Source: CANJIV01 sp046330225 (GTDB lineage Bacteria; Actinomycetota; Thermoleophilia; Solirubrobacterales; Solirubrobacteraceae). From it: 64,000 bases of DNA. The stretch lies in the NCBI GenBank assembly GCA_046330225.1, contig JAXLTD010000002.1:434001-498000 (forward strand), written 5' to 3'. Shown here piece after piece: positions 52,252 through 60,181 of this stretch; within the stretch, counting starts at the first letter, position 1; each line of letters starts with the position of its first letter. The notes below the pieces were generated by a model, which worked only from the letters and a program-made list of their open reading frames with translations, searched no databases and was not told the origin of the DNA. The translations under genes and the position numbers were made by a program.

Positions 52252-52913
52252 AGCTCGAGCAGTCCTTCGACGTTGCGGCGCCCCTCGAGGAGGTGTGGGC
52301 GGCGCTCATCGACGTGGAGCGGGTCGCTCCCTGCCTCCCCGGTGCCGAGATCACCGAGGTCGGCGCGGACGGCAGCTACAACGGCACGTTCAAGGTCAAG
52401 CTCGGGCCCACCACCGCCGAGTACCGCGGCACGCTCCAGGTCGAGTCCGCCGATGAGGCGACCCGCACGGCGACGATGCGCGCCACCGGCAGCGACAAGC
52501 GCGGCCAGGGCGGCGCGAAGGCGACGATCGTCAACAGCCTCAGCGAGGAGGCCGGGGTCACCCGGGTCGATGTTGTGACCGACTTCACGATCACCGGCAA
52601 GCTCGCGCGCTTCGGGCGCGGGGGCATGGTCCAGGACGTCTCCAACCGGCTCATGCGGGAGTTCGCGTCGTGCCTGGCCAGCCGCCTGGCCGCCGAGCAG
52701 GAGGCGCGCACCGAGGCGGCCGCCGCCGCGGCGCAGGCCGGGCCCGCCGCCGCGTCGGATTGGGCCTCGCCGGGGGGCGAAGGCATCGAGCCGTCCCCTC
52801 CCCCGGGAACACCGCCGCCGCCGGCGGCCAAGCCGATCTCGGGCTTCTCCCTGATGCTCGGCGCGCTCTGGGACCGGATCCGCCGGCTGTTCGGCCGCGG
52901 GCCGCGAACGTAG
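52248..52913 (+). CDS. coxG: CoxG-like SRPBCC-domain membrane-recruitment protein
   Basis: A 221-residue protein. Residues 1-150 form an SRPBCC (START-like) fold: QSFDVAAPLEEVWAALIDV, CLPGAEITEVGADGSYNG and TRVDVVTDFTITGKLARFGRG are the CoxG family blocks. A proline-rich linker and a short hydrophobic/basic tail (FSLMLGALWDRIRRLFGRG) follow, probably a membrane anchor. CoxG homologues bind menaquinone and carry electrons from the molybdenum hydroxylase to the respiratory chain. The gene ends the cluster; the next gene is convergent. Confidence 0.9.
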   Translation: MKLEQSFDVAAPLEEVWAALIDVERVAPCLPGAEITEVGADGSYNGTFKVKLGPTTAEYRGTLQVESADEATRTATMRATGSDKRGQGGAKATIVNSLSEEAGVTRVDVVTDFTITGKLARFGRGGMVQDVSNRLMREFASCLASRLAAEQEARTEAAAAAAQAGPAAASDWASPGGEGIEPSPPPGTPPPPAAKPISGFSLMLGALWDRIRRLFGRGPRT

Positions 52914-52962
52914 GGCGGCCGGGCCGAGAACCGCTCTCAGACGCCCAGCTGACGCCCGGTCC

Positions 52963-54303
52963 TCACCGCCGTGTTCCCCAGCGGGTGAAGGTCGGCCACA
53001 CGTCGAGCAGCTTCCCGTTGCGCACGGCGTGCACCGCGCCGAAGAAGTCGATCCCGTCCCCGGACTGGTGCGGCCACATGAGCACGTAGTCCTCGGTGGA
53101 CAGCGAGCCCTTCGGGGCGTACACCGCTGCCCGGCCGCCCTCCCGCAGGTTGTCCTGGACCCCGGCCGGGTAGATGAACTCGGGCTGGTTCCCGTCGCCG
53201 TCGGGCCAGCTCGACCCGACGAGGAAGTACTCCTCCCCGGTGATCGGCGGCAGCGGCTTCTTCGACACGAGCTCGGTGGGGTAGGGCCCGACGTCCTTGA
53301 GGACCGGGGCGCACTGGGTCACGGCCCGCGCGAGCCCCTCCTTGTCGAACGTCTGCAGGTACCCGGCGTACATGTACGCCGAGCCCGGGCTGATCTCGTT
53401 GCACTCCCGGCTGCCCGCCCAGTTGCGGTAGTTGGCGCTGGCCGGGCCGTTCCGAATCAGGGTCCGGGCGTCGTAGAGATCGCTGCCGTCCGCCGTGAGC
53501 TGGGCGAGGTAGTTCGCGTAGAACTCCCGCGCCTGCTTGGCCACGGTCTGCCGCACGCCGAGGTCGCCGGTCAGCGTCGCGTGCCCGTCGTAGCAGAGGA
53601 CCGCACGGAGCCGCAGCCGGCGCTTGGCGCGGCGCAGCACCTTGATCGCGGCCGCGATGTCCGGCTCGAAGTGAAGGCCGCCGCGCCCGAGCCCGGAATC
53701 GAACTCCAGGGCGACGTCGAGCGGCAGCGGCCGGCGCGTCGTGCGCGCGAGGCGCTCGAGGTCCTCGAGCAGCTCCACCGAGCTGGCCAGAATCGTGAGG
53801 CGGTGCCGGCGCTGGCCGCGGGGCGGGCGCGAGCCGAGGTAGGCGCGCAGCTCGCCGCGGGTCGGCGGGTAGCCCATGAGCAGGTCGGTGCCGGCCGGCG
53901 CGGCGGTCATGATCTCGTCGACTTGGCGCAGGTGGAAGACCAGGCCGCGCGGCTGGGGCAGCTGGCGCAGGACGTAAGCGCACAGCTGCGGGGACTGAAA
54001 CGCCTTGAGCGCCGGGCGCACGGCCCAGCCCTGGCGGCGCGCAAACGATTGGATCACCTTGGCGTTCTGGTCGACGGCGGCGAGGTCGACGAACGTCAGC
54101 GGCTCGCCGCGGCGCGTGCGCGCGGGCCAGGCGGGCCAGGGCGCGCGCGCCCGTCGGGCTGCCGCCGCCGAGCGGCGGCGCGGCAGCGCAGCGGGCGGCG
54201 CGGCGGCCGTCGCCGCGGCGGGCCCGATCGCGGCGGCGGCGCCGGCGGCGCCAGCGGCGGCGAGCAGGCCGCGCCGGGTGAGGTCGGTGGCGTGATCGGG
54301 CAT
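52963..54303 (-). CDS. Tat-exported fold-type III PLP protein (alanine racemase/D-threonine aldolase-like)
   Basis: A 446-residue protein. A twin-arginine signal (LTRRGLLAAAGAAGAAAAIG) is followed by an Arg-rich linker. FVDLAAVDQNAKVIQSFARR and RPALKAFQS place the Schiff-base Lys as in the fold-III PLP barrel. LALEFDSGLGRGG-like residues (EFDSGLGRGG) and the C-terminal beta domain (EDYVLMWPHQSGDGIDFFG) complete the family. The Tat route exports folded proteins with cofactor, so PLP can be carried out. The reaction is not certain: D-amino-acid deaminase, aldolase or racemase are possible. The GGAGGAG ribosome binding site supports this start. Confidence 0.72.
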   Translation of the reverse strand: MPDHATDLTRRGLLAAAGAAGAAAAIGPAAATAAAPPAALPRRRSAAAARRARAPWPAWPARTRRGEPLTFVDLAAVDQNAKVIQSFARRQGWAVRPALKAFQSPQLCAYVLRQLPQPRGLVFHLRQVDEIMTAAPAGTDLLMGYPPTRGELRAYLGSRPPRGQRRHRLTILASSVELLEDLERLARTTRRPLPLDVALEFDSGLGRGGLHFEPDIAAAIKVLRRAKRRLRLRAVLCYDGHATLTGDLGVRQTVAKQAREFYANYLAQLTADGSDLYDARTLIRNGPASANYRNWAGSRECNEISPGSAYMYAGYLQTFDKEGLARAVTQCAPVLKDVGPYPTELVSKKPLPPITGEEYFLVGSSWPDGDGNQPEFIYPAGVQDNLREGGRAAVYAPKGSLSTEDYVLMWPHQSGDGIDFFGAVHAVRNGKLLDVWPTFTRWGTRR

Positions 54304-54415
54304 CGGGCTCCTCCTGTGGGGCGCGGACGGGCCGATGCTAGGCGCGGCCGTCCGGGCCGGCATCCGTAGGCGCTACGGCCCGGGCTGCGGCTGCCCGCGG
54401 ACGCCCCGGAACGGC

Positions 54416-54442
54416 GGAGGGCCCGCACGCGGCGGGCCCTCC
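54416..54442 (-). terminator. Perfect 11-base-pair hairpin after the repeat protein gene
   Basis: GGAGGGCCCGC and GCGGGCCCTCC pair perfectly around ACGCG, 26 bases after the stop of the minus-strand gene. There is no T tract. Confidence 0.55.
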
Positions 54443-54468
54443 GGGGGCGGCACGGAACTCGGCGTCAG

Positions 54469-55137
54469 CTAGCAGGCGACGAGCAGGTGGAACGCGCGGT
54501 CGGCGCTCGCGCCGGCGATGTCGGTGGTGCGGACGTAGACGCCGTTGTCCTTGCCGGACCGGCGCACGGCCGAAGCGAAGCCGATCGACGTCGACGTCGT
54601 GGCGCCGCCCTGCTGGACGCTGTAGGCGCAGTCCCGCACGGAGCGGTCGAACTGGACCTCGTAGGCACCGGTCGAGATCTTCGTGCTCGACGCGAACTCA
54701 GCGCTGGCCCGCGCCTTGGTCCCGCCGGCGTCGATCACGGCGAAGAACGGCCCGACGCCCTTGGCGAGCTTGGCCTTCGTGACCGAGCCGTCGCCGAGCT
54801 TGTCGGCGTTGACGGCGCCCGTGGCCAGCTTCGATGCCGTCACGGCGCTGTCGCCGAGGCGCGGGGTCGTCACGGCACCGCTCGCCAGCTTCGGCGTCGT
54901 GACGGCCTCGTCGACGAGCGACTCGGTCTCGACGGCGCTGCGCCCGAGCTTCGCGGCGTTCACGGCGTCGTTGGCGAGATCGGGCGTCTTGACCTGGCCG
55001 TTGCGGATCTTGGCGCTCGTGACCGAGTTGGCCGCGAGACGAACCGCCGCGTAGCCGGTCGTGCTCATGCCGACGAACAGCGCCAGCAGTGCGACGATCA
55101 TCGCGGGGGAGGGGCGGGGAACGGAGATGGAGCGCAT
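54469..55137 (-). CDS. Exported repeat protein with AVT..KL decapeptide-like units
   Basis: A 222-residue protein. An N-terminal hydrophobic segment (PAMIVALLALFVGMSTTGYAA) is a signal or anchor, followed by about nine imperfect units of ~10 residues of the form xxAVTTxKLxxG (SAVTASKLATG, GAVNADKLGDG, GSVTKAKLAKG), predicted to form a beta-solenoid. The last ~90 residues form a separate beta-rich domain with two Cys (RDCAYSVQQGG and the C-terminal VAC). This architecture is a common surface-protein type in Solirubrobacterales. Function unknown. An AGGAGG ribosome binding site precedes the ATG. Confidence 0.8.
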   Translation of the reverse strand: MRSISVPRPSPAMIVALLALFVGMSTTGYAAVRLAANSVTSAKIRNGQVKTPDLANDAVNAAKLGRSAVETESLVDEAVTTPKLASGAVTTPRLGDSAVTASKLATGAVNADKLGDGSVTKAKLAKGVGPFFAVIDAGGTKARASAEFASSTKISTGAYEVQFDRSVRDCAYSVQQGGATTSTSIGFASAVRRSGKDNGVYVRTTDIAGASADRAFHLLVAC

Positions 55138-55314
55138 GGCGGGCCTCCTGAGGGGGCGGTGGCGGTGGGTGACGTTCACGCTAGGCGCGCGCAGCCGGCG
55201 CCTCCGGCGGCTGCGCGACGCCGGCTGTGTCACCCTCGCGACGGTGTGCGGTTGCGCCGGGCGGCCGGGAGCGGCGATGATCGGTCGCGGACACCCGGCG
55301 AGGGAGGAGCAGCG

Positions 55315-56781
55315 ATGGGGGAGAGGATCACGCGCCGCGGGCTCGTGGGCGGCGCGGCGGCAGCCGGCGCTGCGACGGCGGCCGGCGCCGTTCCCGCGGC
55401 CGCTGGGGCGGCCCGCACGCGGCGGGCCGACGTCTGCATCGTCGGCGCCGGCCTGGCGGGGCTGACCGCCGCCCGGGCGCTGGCCGCCACGGGCCGCTCG
55501 GTCGTGGTGCTCGAGGCGCGGGACCGCGTCGGCGGACGCCTCCTGAACGCCTCCCTCGGCAGGGGCAGGATCACCGAGATCGGCGGCGAGTACGTCGGGC
55601 CCACGCAGGACCGCATCCTCGCTCTCGCGGCGGCCGTCGGCGTGCGCACCTTCCTCACCTACAACGCCGGATCCAACGTCCAGATCGTCAACGGGCGCCG
55701 CACGCTGTATCCGGCGACGGGCCTGCCCGACGATCCGGATGTGGCGGGGGACCTCATCGCGGCGATCTCGTCGCTCGACGGCCTGGCCACGGAGGTGCCG
55801 GTCGCGGCCCCGTGGACGGCCCGGCGCGCCGCCGAGTTCGATTCCCAGACGTTCGAGACCTGGAAGCAGGCGACGCTGAAGACCGATGCCGGCAAGAAGG
55901 TGTTCGACGCCGCAGTGAACGCGGTGTGGGGGATGGAGCCCCGCGACGCCTCGCTCCTCTACGTCCTGGCCTACGTCGCGGGCGCCGGAAACGAGCGCAA
56001 CCCGGGCAGCCTGATCCGGCTCGTGTCGACGCCGGGCGGGGCCCAGGAGCGGCGCTTCGTCGGCGGCTCCCAGCTCGTCGCCGAGCGCGTGGCGGCCCGC
56101 CTGGGCGGCCGGGTCGTGCTCGGCAGCCCGGTGCGGCGGATCGTCCAGCGCGGAGGACGGGTGCGCGTGACGAGCGACCGGGCCGTGGTGGACGCCCGCC
56201 GCGTCATCGTGGCGATCCCGCCGGCGCTGACCGCGGGGATCGAGTACGCCCCCGCCCTCCCGGCCGATCGCGCCCAGCTCGTGCAGCGCATGCCCCAGGG
56301 CTCGCTCATCAAGTGCGAGGCGGTCTACAGCCGGCCCTTCTGGCGGGCCAAGGGCCTGTCGGGGCAGGGCGTGAGCGACGTCGGCCCGGCGAACACCACG
56401 TTCGACAACTCGCCGCCGGACGGCACGCCCGGCGTGCTCTTCGGCTTCGTCGGCGGCCACAACGCCCGCGTCTGGGGCGCCCGGCCTGCGGCCGCGCGCC
56501 GCGCCGCGGTGCTGAAGAACCTCGCCGCCTTCGTCGGCGACGAGGCGCTGCGCCCGCGGGAGTACGTGGAGCGCAACTGGTCCGAGGAGATCTGGACCCG
56601 CGGCTGCCCGGTCGCCTTCACGCCGCCCGGAGTCCTGCTCGAGTACGGGCCGGCGATCCGCCGCCCGGCGGGCCGGATCCACTGGGCCGGCACGGAGACC
56701 GCGACCTACTGGATGGGCTACATGGACGGCGCGGTCCGCTCGGGGGAGCGGGCGGCCCGCGAGGTGCTGGCCGCGCGCTGA
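55315..56781 (+). CDS. Tat-exported flavin amine oxidase
   Basis: A 488-residue flavoprotein. A twin-arginine signal (ITRRGLVGGAAAAGAATAAG) is followed by the FAD Rossmann motif VCIVGAGLAGLTAARALAATG, then VVLEARDRVGGRLLN. The C-terminal FAD block is GRIHWAGTETATYWMGYMDGAVRSGERAA, shown here as WAGTETATYWMGYMDGA. It resembles monoamine oxidases and L-amino-acid oxidases, oxidising an amine to an aldehyde/imine with H2O2. Being exported it would act on amines or lysyl side chains outside the cell. The ribosome binding site is AGGGAGGAG. It lies divergent to the repeat protein gene. Confidence 0.88.
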   Translation: MGERITRRGLVGGAAAAGAATAAGAVPAAAGAARTRRADVCIVGAGLAGLTAARALAATGRSVVVLEARDRVGGRLLNASLGRGRITEIGGEYVGPTQDRILALAAAVGVRTFLTYNAGSNVQIVNGRRTLYPATGLPDDPDVAGDLIAAISSLDGLATEVPVAAPWTARRAAEFDSQTFETWKQATLKTDAGKKVFDAAVNAVWGMEPRDASLLYVLAYVAGAGNERNPGSLIRLVSTPGGAQERRFVGGSQLVAERVAARLGGRVVLGSPVRRIVQRGGRVRVTSDRAVVDARRVIVAIPPALTAGIEYAPALPADRAQLVQRMPQGSLIKCEAVYSRPFWRAKGLSGQGVSDVGPANTTFDNSPPDGTPGVLFGFVGGHNARVWGARPAAARRAAVLKNLAAFVGDEALRPREYVERNWSEEIWTRGCPVAFTPPGVLLEYGPAIRRPAGRIHWAGTETATYWMGYMDGAVRSGERAAREVLAAR

Positions 56782-56797
56782 GCGCCCAGCCGCTCAG
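56778..56797. terminator. Hairpin carrying the stop codons of two convergent genes
   Basis: CTGAGCG and CGCTCAG pair around CCCAGC. Each arm contains a TGA: the amine oxidase stop in the left arm and, on the minus strand, the small membrane protein stop in the right arm. Confidence 0.45.
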
Positions 56798-56955
56798 TCC
56801 CGCTTCACCATCACCCACACGAGGGCGATCCCGAAGCCGATCTGCCCGAAGGAGAGCGCGGTGCCGAGGTTCACGGCTCCGAGCAGGCCGGCGAGGGCCG
56901 AGGCGCCCGCGAACGCACCGAGCATGATGGCCAGATCGGTCAGCCAGCTGCGCAT
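56794..56955 (-). CDS. Small membrane protein, 53 residues
   Basis: A 53-residue protein, MRSWLTDLAIMLGAFAGASA onward, with two predicted membrane helices (LAIMLGAFAGASALAGLLGA and FGIALVWVMVK) joined by NLGTALSFGQIG and ending in KRD. No homologous function is known to me; similar short proteins beside the meaB gene occur in this lineage as far as I can recall. It begins 11 bases before the MeaB stop codon... the two genes are on the same strand with MeaB upstream, so it is probably the last gene of that transcript. Codon use fits the neighbours. Confidence 0.7.
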   Translation of the reverse strand: MRSWLTDLAIMLGAFAGASALAGLLGAVNLGTALSFGQIGFGIALVWVMVKRD

Positions 56956-56965
56956 GGCGGCCACC

Positions 56966-57949
56966 CTACGCGTCCGCCTGCGCCCGCGCCTCGAGGGCGC
57001 CGACCAGCGCGGGCACCTCGAGCCCCGGGTCTTGCGCTTCCAGCCAGCGCCCGGCGGCGCGGCGCCCGCCGAGCGCCCGCAGCCCGCGCGCGCCGTGCTC
57101 GGCAGCGAAGTCGGCGAGGGCGTGGTGGCGGCGGGCGCGCAGGCGGCGCGCGGCGAGGTCCAGCCGGGCCCGGTGGGCGTCGATGGCCGCCACGAGCTCC
57201 TCGATCCCCTGCGGGGGCGCCACGGACGACACGGCGACCACCTCGGTGTCGCGCGCCCCGAGCGAGCGCAGGGCCGCGGCGAGGTCGCGGCGTGACCGCA
57301 ACGCCGGCGGCCCGAGATCGGCCTTCGTGACCACCAGCACGTCGGGGATCTCCATGATCCCGGACTTCAGGAACTGGAGCACGTCGCCGGATCCGGGCTG
57401 CACGACGACGGCGACGGTGTCGGCCACGTCGGCGACGTCGGTCTCGGACTGGCCGACGCCGACGGTCTCGATCACCACGACGTCGAAGGCGGCGGCGAGC
57501 GCCTGCGCGGCGGCGCGCGTCGCCGGAGCGAGGCCGCCGAGCTGCTCGCCCGCCGCGGTGGAGCGGATGAACACCCCGCGGTCGCCGGGATCGAACGGGA
57601 TGCGCGCGCGGTCCCCCAGGAGCGCGCCGCCCGACCGCTTCGACGACGGGTCGACGGCGAGCACCGCGACCGTCCGGCCCGCGGCGCGCCACGCGGCGAG
57701 CAGCGCTCCCAGGAGCGTCGACTTCCCGGCGCCCGGCGGGCCCGTGACGCCGACGACGTGGCCGGGTGCCTCGCCGCCGAGCGCGGCCGGCGAGGTCTCG
57801 TGCAGCAGTGCCGCGACCTGCGCCCGCGCCGCCGGGGCGCGGCTCTCCACGAGGTTGAGCGCCGCCGGGGCGGCGCCGAGGTCCCGCGCGCGCAGGCGCG
57901 CGCCGAGAGCGGCGCCGTCGGCGGAGTCGGTCGGGGCCGGGCCGGGCAC
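56966..57949 (-). CDS. meaB: MeaB-family GTPase chaperone of B12-dependent mutase
   Basis: A 327-residue G3E GTPase. GVTGPPGAGKSTLLGALL is the P-loop, VLAVDPSSKRSGGALLGDR the Mg/switch I block, VVIETVGVGQSETDVADVAD the Walker B/switch and VVTKADL the NKxD-like guanine motif. MeaB protects and reloads the cobalamin cofactor of methylmalonyl- or ethylmalonyl-CoA mutase, here encoded directly upstream. An ATG at 58054 would add a MVKFGRF N-terminus translated from a palindromic repeat and lacking family similarity, so the GTG at 57949, giving the usual MeaB length, is preferred. Confidence 0.9.
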   Translation of the reverse strand: MPGPAPTDSADGAALGARLRARDLGAAPAALNLVESRAPAARAQVAALLHETSPAALGGEAPGHVVGVTGPPGAGKSTLLGALLAAWRAAGRTVAVLAVDPSSKRSGGALLGDRARIPFDPGDRGVFIRSTAAGEQLGGLAPATRAAAQALAAAFDVVVIETVGVGQSETDVADVADTVAVVVQPGSGDVLQFLKSGIMEIPDVLVVTKADLGPPALRSRRDLAAALRSLGARDTEVVAVSSVAPPQGIEELVAAIDAHRARLDLAARRLRARRHHALADFAAEHGARGLRALGGRRAAGRWLEAQDPGLEVPALVGALEARAQADA

Positions 57950-58035
57950 GGCGCGAACGGTACCGGCGCCCCCGGCCGTGGCGGTCCCGGCGTGCCCGGT
58001 CCCCCGGGACGCGCCCCGGCGACCGTGGCCACGGA

Positions 58036-58080
58036 ATCGCCCGAACTTGACCACACGGGCGGTGGCCAGCGTCGGGCGAT
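58036..58080. repeat. Palindromic intergenic repeat, copy 3 (inverted)
   Basis: The left arm ATCGCCCGAACTTGACCAC (from 58036) pairs imperfectly with GGTGGCCAGCGTCGGGCGAT (58061-58080). It is copies 1 and 2 in the other orientation, and lies between the mutase and meaB genes. Confidence 0.72.
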
Positions 58081-58135
58081 CTCCGGCGGGGCGCCCGGCG
58101 AGCGCGGCCGCCGGCAGGAGGGACGCCGTCCGAAG

Positions 58136-60124
58136 CTACGCCGACGCCGCGGCGCCGTGGCGCTCGGCTACGAGCGCCACGATGTCGCGCATGATCCGGT
58201 TGAGGTCGAAGTCCTTGGGCGTGTAGACCGCCGCCACGCCGGCCTCGCGCAGGGGCGCGACATCGGCGTCCGGGATGATTCCGCCCACCACGACCGGGGC
58301 GTCGACGCCGGCGTCGCGCAGTGCGGCGATGACCGCCGGGATCAGCTCGCGGTGCGAGCCCGAGAGGATCGAGAGGCCGACCACGTGGACGCCTTCCTGC
58401 AGGGCGGAGGCCGCGATCTGGGCCGGGGTCAGGCGGATGCCCTCGTAGACGACGTCCATGCCGGCGTCCCGGGCGCGGACCGCGATCTGCTCGGCCCCGT
58501 TGGAGTGGCCGTCGAGGCCAGGCTTCCCGACGAGGATCTTCAGGCGGCGCCCCAGCCCCTCCGAGACGCGGTCGACCTCGTCGCGCAGCCCGGCGAGGTC
58601 CGGGTCGTCAGCGCCGGCAGCCGCCTCGCCCACGCCCGTGGGCGCCCGGTAGGAGCCGAACACGTCGCGCAGCGTGCGGGCCCACTCGCCGGTGGTCACG
58701 CCCGCCCGGGCGGCGGCGATCGTCGCCGGCATGATGTTCTCGCCAGGGTCCGCGGCGGCCCGGGCGAGGCCGGCCAGGGCGGCGTCGGCCGCGGCGGCGT
58801 CGCGCTGCTCGCGCCAGCGCTGCAGCGCCGCGGCCTGCTGGGCCTCGACGGCGGGGTCGACGACGAGAATCCCGCCTTCGACGTCCGCGGTGAGCGGCGA
58901 CGCCTCGGACTCGGTGAAGCGGTTGATGCCAACGACGGTGAGGTCGCCGCTCTCGATGCGCCGGACCCGGTCGCGGTGCGAGTCGACCAGCGCGGCCTTC
59001 ATGTAGGGCACGGCCTCGACGGCGCCGCCGTGCTCGGCCACGATCGCCATCTCGGCCCGCGCGCCCTCGAGGAGTTCGGCGACCAGCCCGTCCATGACGA
59101 CCGAGCCCTCGAAGATGTCGGGGTACTCGAGCAGGTCGGTCTCGAAGGCGAGGACCTGCTGGATCCGCAGGGACCACTGCTGGTCCCACGGCCGGGGCAG
59201 GCCCAAGGCCTCGTTCCAGGCCGGGAGCTGCAGCGCGCGGGCCCGGGCGCTGCGGCCGAGCGTGACCGCCAGGGCTTCGAGCACGATGCGCTGGACGTTG
59301 TTCTCGGGCTGGGCCTCGGTGAGGCCGAGCGAGTTGACCTGCACCCCGTAGCGGAAGCGGCGCTGCTTGGGGTCCTGCACGCCGTAGCGCTCGCGCCCCA
59401 GCTCGTCCCAGAGGATCCCCATCGCCCGGAGCTTCGCGTGCTCCTCGACGAACCGGACGCCCGCGTTGACGAAGAAGGAGATCCGGGAGAACACCTGCGG
59501 CATGAGCTCCGGGTCGACCCGCTCACGGACCGCATCGAGCACCGCGATCGCGTTGGACATCGCGTAGGCGATCTCCTGCACGGGCGTGGCCCCCGCCTCC
59601 TGGAGGTGGTAGCTGCAGATGTTCACCGGGTTCCACTTGGGCACCTCGGTCACCGTGTAGGCGACCATGTCGGCGATCAGCCGCATGGACGGGCCCGGAG
59701 GGAAGGCATACGTGCCGCGCGACAGGTACTCCTTGAGGATGTCGTTCTGGGTCGTGCCCTGGAGGGCCGCCGGCGCGACACCCTCGTCCTCGGCCGCGAC
59801 GATGTAGAGCGCGAGCAGCCAGGCGGCGGTGGCGTTGATCGTCATCGAGGTGTTCATCCGGTCCAGCGGGATGTCGTGCAGCAGCGCGCGCATGTCCCCC
59901 CGGTGCGACACGGGCACGCCCACCTTGCCGACCTCGCCGCGCGCGAGCTCGTCGTCGGCGTCGTAGCCCGTCTGGGTGGGGAGGTCGAAGGCGATCGACA
60001 GGCCGGTCTGGCCCTTGGCGAGATTGGTCCGGTACAGCTCGTTGGACTTCTCCGCGGTCGAGTGCCCCGCGTACGTCCGCATCATCCAGGGGCGATCTGG
60101 CTCGGGCAGGCGGTGGTCGCTCAT
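58136..60124 (-). CDS. ecm: Ethylmalonyl-CoA mutase (MeaA-type, B12-dependent)
   Basis: A 662-residue single-chain mutase. The N-terminal barrel starts WMMRTYAGHSTAEKSNELYR; GQTGLSIAFDLPTQTGYD and MNTSMTINATAAWLLALY are family blocks. The C-terminal B12 domain has GLDGHSNGAEQIA with the cobalt-ligand His near 540, LSILSGSH and VVVGGIIP. The DGHSNGAEQIA form, the whole length in one chain and YEGIRLTPAQI point to ethylmalonyl-CoA mutase rather than methylmalonyl-CoA mutase. It converts ethylmalonyl-CoA to methylsuccinyl-CoA in acetyl-CoA assimilation. A TACAAT box lies 6 bases before the ATG. The meaB gene follows on the same strand. Confidence 0.85.
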   Translation of the reverse strand: MSDHRLPEPDRPWMMRTYAGHSTAEKSNELYRTNLAKGQTGLSIAFDLPTQTGYDADDELARGEVGKVGVPVSHRGDMRALLHDIPLDRMNTSMTINATAAWLLALYIVAAEDEGVAPAALQGTTQNDILKEYLSRGTYAFPPGPSMRLIADMVAYTVTEVPKWNPVNICSYHLQEAGATPVQEIAYAMSNAIAVLDAVRERVDPELMPQVFSRISFFVNAGVRFVEEHAKLRAMGILWDELGRERYGVQDPKQRRFRYGVQVNSLGLTEAQPENNVQRIVLEALAVTLGRSARARALQLPAWNEALGLPRPWDQQWSLRIQQVLAFETDLLEYPDIFEGSVVMDGLVAELLEGARAEMAIVAEHGGAVEAVPYMKAALVDSHRDRVRRIESGDLTVVGINRFTESEASPLTADVEGGILVVDPAVEAQQAAALQRWREQRDAAAADAALAGLARAAADPGENIMPATIAAARAGVTTGEWARTLRDVFGSYRAPTGVGEAAAGADDPDLAGLRDEVDRVSEGLGRRLKILVGKPGLDGHSNGAEQIAVRARDAGMDVVYEGIRLTPAQIAASALQEGVHVVGLSILSGSHRELIPAVIAALRDAGVDAPVVVGGIIPDADVAPLREAGVAAVYTPKDFDLNRIMRDIVALVAERHGAAASA

Positions 60125-60130
60125 GCCCTG

Positions 60131-60136
60131 ATTGTA
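60131..60136 (-). promoter_or_regulatory. Leaderless -10 box of the mutase gene
   Basis: Minus-strand TACAAT lies 6 bases before the ATG at 60124. It is the closest match to the -10 consensus among the leaderless boxes of this window. Confidence 0.55.
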
Positions 60137-60181
60137 GGAGCGACGTGGCGGGCCCGGCGGCCTGCCGCAGCGCCGGGGAGG

